NCBI GenBank assembly: GCA_946811695.1 | Contig: OX328132.1 | Span: 124,007,406 to 124,071,405 of the forward strand | Source of the DNA: Gonocerus acuteangulatus | Lineage: Eukaryota > Arthropoda > Insecta > Hemiptera > Coreidae | Direction of reading: 5' to 3' | Length of the DNA stretch: 64,000 bases | Part shown: positions 63,957 through 64,000 of the stretch, in pieces | How the letters are laid out: each line of letters begins with the position of its first letter | Position numbering within the stretch: the stretch's first letter is position 1 | The notes under the pieces: generated by a model | The model's database searches: none | What the model saw: the letters and a program-made list of their open reading frames with translations, nothing else | Told to the model about the DNA's origin: nothing | Made by a program: the position numbers and the translations under genes

Positions 63957-64000
63957 AGATGGAATGGTTGGGATTCGGCTAAATAAACCTCAATATGATT
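63957..64000 (+). mobile_element. Start of hammerhead element A8, cut by window end
   Basis: GATGGAATGGTTGGGATTCG, then GCTAAATAAACCTCAATATG, is the family A end module in the same orientation as A2 and A3. The ribozyme should lie just outside the window. Confidence 0.8.

Overview
The window is AT-rich, repeat-saturated metazoan DNA. I found no intact protein-coding gene, no standalone tRNA or rRNA gene, and nothing that looks prokaryotic. The transposon families present (Tc1-like, mariner, pogo/CENP-B-type, Jockey LINE, hAT-like and PIF-like MITEs, tRNA-derived SINEs, Penelope-type hammerhead elements) fit an invertebrate. An arthropod such as a caligid copepod is my best guess, with low confidence. 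Most nominal reading frames run through (TA)n microsatellites or minisatellites and are not genes.

The most interesting content is a set of short elements carrying hammerhead ribozyme cores (CTGANGA, a perfect stem II, GAAAC, then GTC or GTA), found at least 14 times in apparently intact form. They lie in palindromic insertions of about 240-965 bp. The best preserved have one ribozyme per arm on opposite strands, a 30-34 nt extension at only one end, and 11-18 bp target-site duplications. This matches what is known of Penelope-like retroelements, but these copies are tiny, non-coding and inverted. Two sequence families (A and B) share the layout, and a third class (C) cleaves after GTA. Compensatory changes in stem II support constraint on the RNA fold.

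Layout: 1-1318 Tc1-like element broken by a SINE; 1605-2341 hammerhead element A1; 4828-8990 four minisatellite fields; 9364-10026 element B1; 10358-12447 mariner relic hosting A2; 12510-15214 G-rich MITEs, a large perfect palindrome, a SINE and a long MITE with a nested hAT-like MITE; 15215-16080 a GC-richer unique stretch with a possible TATA box; 16435-17015 a 53-bp array; 17526-18028 two MITEs; 20440-23262 a 1.4-kb tandem duplication with two B elements; 23788-28190 MITE relics, a Jockey 3' end with clean duplication, and arrays; 29500-30490 arrays; 30867-33660 SINEs, a mariner fragment, A5 and a repeat; 34144-37373 a pogo-like deletion derivative followed by a 1.7-kb foldback; 37743-45281 five arrays, A3 and MITEs; 46019-48285 C1 and MITEs; 48888-55075 arrays and one arm of a dispersed repeat pair; 55177-58729 B4, the second arm and MITEs; 58840-64000 arrays, SINE, repeats, a TAA-flanked element split by B5, and the start of another A element at the window edge.

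Minisatellite arrays (units about 32-140 bp) cover about 14 kb, over a fifth of the window. Nesting order can be read in several places, giving relative ages for the insertions.
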